Origin: Stappia stellulata DSM 5886
GTDB taxonomy: Bacteria > Pseudomonadota > Alphaproteobacteria > Rhizobiales > Stappiaceae
Direction of reading: 5' to 3'
Length of the DNA stretch: 64,000 bases
Assembly: GCF_000423705.1 (NCBI RefSeq)
Contig: NZ_AUIM01000004.1
Location: 724,587 to 788,586 of the forward strand
Under the pieces are notes generated by a model. That model ran no database searches and had not been told where the DNA came from. It saw only the letters and a program-made list of their open reading frames with translations. The position numbers were made by a program, and so were the translations under genes. Within the stretch, counting starts at the first letter, position 1, and every line of letters starts with the position of its first letter. Positions 62,017 through 64,000 of this stretch are shown here, one piece after another.

Positions 62017-62712
62017 ATGTTCCCCAACACCTTCCCCGACAAGGCCCTCGTTTCCGAGTTGGTCGCCAAAATGCTGCTCGAAATCGAAGCCGTCCATTTC
62101 CGCGCCGATCAGCCGTTCACCTTTACCTCCGGCCTCGCGAGCCCGGTCTACATCGATTGTCGCAAGCTGATTTCCTTCCCCCGCATCCGCTCCGCGGTCA
62201 TGGATTTCGCGGCCGGCACGATCCTGCGGGACGCAGGCTTCGAACAATTCGATTCCGTCGCCGGCGGGGAAACGGCCGGAATTCCCTTCGCCGCCTGGCT
62301 GTCGGAGCGCCTCGGCCTGCCGATGCAATATGTGCGCAAGAAGCCCAAGGGCTTCGGCCGCGATGCCCAGATCGAGGGCTATCTCAAGGAAGGCTCGCGT
62401 GTCCTTCTGGTCGAGGACCTGATCACCGACGGCGGCAGCAAGGTCAAATTCGCCGAAGCCATCGAGAAGGCCGGATCGAAGGCGACCGACACGTTTTCGG
62501 TCTTCTACTACGACGTCTTCCCGGGCACGCCCGAACGGCTGGAGGCGGCCGGCATGCGCCTGCACTATCTTGCGACGTGGTGGGACATCCTCGACGTCTG
62601 CAAGAAGCAGAAGCACCTGTCGCCCGACGTTCTCAGGGAAGTGGAGAACTTCTTGCACAATCCGCTGGAGTGGTCGGCCAACCACGGCGGCATTGCCGAA
62701 CTGTCCAGTTAA
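62017..62712 (+). CDS. pyrE: Orotate phosphoribosyltransferase
   Basis: A 231-residue type I PRTase, making OMP from orotate and PRPP. The PRPP loop reads [17 protein letters not shown], and the orotate and PRPP contacts lie in [16 protein letters not shown] and the flexible loop [17 protein letters not shown]. It starts 61 bases after pyrC. Any imported orotate could enter UMP synthesis here rather than be degraded. Confidence 0.95.
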   Translation: MFPNTFPDKALVSELVAKMLLEIEAVHFRADQPFTFTSGLASPVYIDCRKLISFPRIRSAVMDFAAGTILRDAGFEQFDSVAGGETAGIPFAAWLSERLGLPMQYVRKKPKGFGRDAQIEGYLKEGSRVLLVEDLITDGGSKVKFAEAIEKAGSKATDTFSVFYYDVFPGTPERLEAAGMRLHYLATWWDILDVCKKQKHLSPDVLREVENFLHNPLEWSANHGGIAELSS

Positions 62713-62729
62713 TAGGATCGGAGTTGGAA

Positions 62730-63053
62730 ATGTTTGAAAGTCTCGTCGAGATCGTTGTCGATGGTGGTCACGGGGTGCGCGCCTACAATGCCTGCGCAAA
62801 GGCCGCGCGGGCGCGCATCTCCAGCGAGCCGGACAATGCCGCCGCCCTCACGCTGATCATGTTCGCGGCCCAGGGCGTGGTCGAAGCCTATGACGACCAG
62901 CCGCTGCCGGTCGATGCCGCCGACGCGCTCCTCGACAACTTCAGGGGCATGATCGCGACGCTCGACGCGGCCTACGCGGACGGATCCGGCGACGCGAAGA
63001 TCGCCGCGCTGAACGCCGTGTCGATCCAGCTCGTGGAAGCGGCGAAGAACTGA
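62730..63053 (+). CDS. Small helical protein of unknown function after pyrE
   Basis: A 107-residue soluble protein beginning MFESLVEIVVDGGHGVRAYNACAKAARAR. It appears all-helical and acidic, with no known domain. GGAG lies seven bases before the ATG and the gene starts 17 bases after pyrE, so it is probably the last gene of the operon. I do not recognise it. Confidence 0.65.
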   Translation: MFESLVEIVVDGGHGVRAYNACAKAARARISSEPDNAAALTLIMFAAQGVVEAYDDQPLPVDAADALLDNFRGMIATLDAAYADGSGDAKIAALNAVSIQLVEAAKN

Positions 63054-63058
63054 TCGCG

Positions 63059-63109
63059 AGAGCCGGACGGCTCTTTCACCTTCGGACGCGGCGGAGACCC
63101 GCCGCGTCC
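63059..63109 (+). terminator. Double hairpin ending the pyrimidine operon
   Basis: AGAGCCG/CGGCTCT with a two-base gap (63059-63074, then TTC), followed by an 11-base perfect stem, GGACGCGGCGG and complement, with an AGAC loop (63084-63109). T-runs are short, so this is a likely but not classic terminator. Confidence 0.55.
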
Positions 63110-63757
63110 TGCCCCCGCAAGGGCCGCGGATGAGGGAGCGTTCCGGCGCCCCCACCAGGACTAGCGCGCCCCGCGCCGAGGCCGGCCGCGCACAGCCTGC
63201 AGCGCCCTGCCTCCCCGAACATCGGCACGAGAACCCGGATCCGCGATTGCATCCGTATGGAACGGTTCCTTCCGGAATTGCATACGTTTGCAAATTCGAA
63301 AGCCCGGATTCGCTTTTCGCAAAGACAAAATCGATGGACAAAAGTGCCATTTGCAAAATGCGATAGGCAGGCAGGCCATTTTCGGACGCCAACGCAGAAA
63401 ACACGCAATTTAAGCACTTACCAAAAGTGGCACGCTTCTTGGATACATGAGAACAAGCCTGGCACGCAACGCTTCGGAGGGTCAGCCCGAAGCCCGCAAG
63501 CCGGTCACAAAACCGCGATGCCCCATCGATCAAAATCGCGGAAACAAAAACTCCCGAGCGCCCGCCGCGGCACAAGTCATCGTTTCCACCCCAGATGACT
63601 TAACCCCCGGCGGGCGTTTTCTCTCCTCCCCCCGATGATACCGCCGTCTCGGCCCTGCCGCTCGCTCCTGTGTGCGGTTTCCCCCTTGCGGCCTCCGCCC
63701 GCGCCTGCGGCGTCGCCCCCTGAGACGCGCAATCAAACGGCATTGCGGACACACAAA
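63110..63757. other. Noncoding stretch between the pyrimidine operon and the outer-membrane gene
   Basis: No supported gene. Around 63285-63365 the motif TTTGCAAA or a close variant (TTCGCAAA, TTTGCAAAA) occurs three times within about 70 bases in AT-richer DNA, perhaps a regulator cluster. The 63-codon frame at 63447 has no ribosome site. Confidence 0.35.
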
Positions 63758-63785
63758 CGGCCCGCGACTTGAGAGCCACGGGCCG
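63758..63785 (-). terminator. Hairpin downstream of the outer-membrane protein gene
   Basis: CGGCCCG and CGGGCCG pair around a 14-base loop. On the minus strand TTTGTGTG follows. It lies 20 bases after the stop of the gene at the right edge. Confidence 0.5.
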
Positions 63786-63805
63786 TGTCTGCGCATCCAT
63801 CCGCC

Positions 63806-64000
63806 TCAGAAGCGAAGCTTCATCCGGGCATAGCCGCCAAGGTCGGTCGTGTTCTCACTGAAGCCCGCCTGTCCGAGCAGCGAAACCGAGAAACGCTCGC
63901 TGACGTCCATGTCGAAGCCGGCCGCGAAATCGGCACGTACACGGTCGGAACTCGAAACGCTGGAGAGCGATCCGAAGGAGGCATCCGCGCCGGCAAGCAC
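63806..64000 (-). CDS. Outer-membrane beta-barrel protein, C-terminal part
   Basis: The last 64 residues of a gene that continues past the right edge. Alternating polar/aromatic strands (DRVRADFAAGFDMDVSERF, FSVSLLGQAGF, LGGYARMKLRF) and the C-terminal Phe are the beta-signal of an outer-membrane barrel, of the autotransporter or OmpA-like porin type. The passenger or N-terminal part is not visible, so no class can be given. Confidence 0.6.
   Translation of the reverse strand: MLAGADASFGSLSSVSSSDRVRADFAAGFDMDVSERFSVSLLGQAGFSENTTDLGGYARMKLRF

Noticed and set aside
63428-63444. Sigma-54-like promoter TGGCACG-N4-TTGG
   Set aside because: The essential -12 GC is GG here, and no supported gene lies downstream on that strand.
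63447-63638. 63-codon frame after the sigma-54-like site
   Set aside because: No ribosome site, no recognisable sequence, polar low-complexity product.
1-64000. CRISPR arrays, insertion sequences, prophage, rRNA genes
   Set aside because: None seen: no regularly spaced repeats, transposase, integrase or rRNA-like sequence.

Overview
The window is GC-rich, densely coded DNA with short intergenic gaps, and no insertion sequence, phage or CRISPR array is visible. It looks like the chromosome of an alphaproteobacterium of the Hyphomicrobiales (Rhizobiales), possibly a marine Stappiaceae-like lineage. The evidence is the metC/aapJQMP neighbourhood, an rpiA-DUF2059-gor operon, a mitochondrial-type complex I NDUFS4-like subunit, soluble alphaproteobacterial chemoreceptor parts, LAB_N and lipid A genes, and TRAP transport. 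The genus is an inference from gene content only.

Layout. 1-10 kb: the end of livF, a CHASE4-GGDEF cyclase, a Tat-exported amine oxidase, a small P-loop protein, the phenylacetyl-CoA epoxygenase operon paaABCDE with its PaaX repressor, and a PuuE-type allantoinase. 10-16 kb: a PadR regulator with an RND adaptor and pump. 16-24 kb: a BCCT transporter, a gamma-glutamylcyclotransferase-like protein divergent from a class-V PLP enzyme, a MarR/membrane-protein pair, then gor, DUF2059 and rpiA. 24-33 kb: a soluble PilZ-containing chemoreceptor, gph, tRNA-Val, an HEIGH metallopeptidase-like protein, a GlxA-family regulator and a two-component pair. 33-39 kb: the general amino-acid ABC transporter aapJQMP divergent from metC. 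39-43 kb: a four-gene polyprenyl-sugar/lipid A modification operon. 43-51 kb: a phosphodiesterase, a GGDEF-EAL protein, tRNA-Arg, an NDUFS4-like protein, a compact putative RiPP locus, tRNA-Pro and a MetOD1-GGDEF pair. 51-54 kb: DUF192, a double cold-shock protein, gloA and tRNA-Glu. 54-63 kb: an XRE regulator divergent from a TRAP transporter that is translationally coupled to PyrK, PyrD, an M20 carbamoylase and PyrC, followed by pyrE. The right edge cuts an outer-membrane beta-barrel gene.

Two systems stand out. The first is at 47.0-49.5 kb: an ATP-grasp enzyme diverges from a 67-residue peptide carrying two copies of a QMVGSxKPxG motif. An intrinsic terminator follows the peptide gene, and then an HExxH-type putative 2-oxoglutarate-dependent peptide hydroxylase. 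This has the layout of a ribosomal-peptide (RiPP) modification locus. The second is at 54.9-62.7 kb. Read as a pathway, it gives uptake of a pyrimidine acid, NAD-linked reduction of orotate (PyrKD), ring opening (PyrC) and decarbamoylation of carbamoyl-aspartate (M20 carbamoylase) to aspartate. This is the logic of the classical clostridial orotate-degradation route, joined here to the pyrC-pyrE genes. Both proposals are inferences from domain content and gene order.

Several well-formed operator-like palindromes and promoters lie where they could control the adjacent genes (paa, padR, marR, metC, TRAP). Four proteins bear on cyclic-di-GMP: three with GGDEF domains and one with PilZ.
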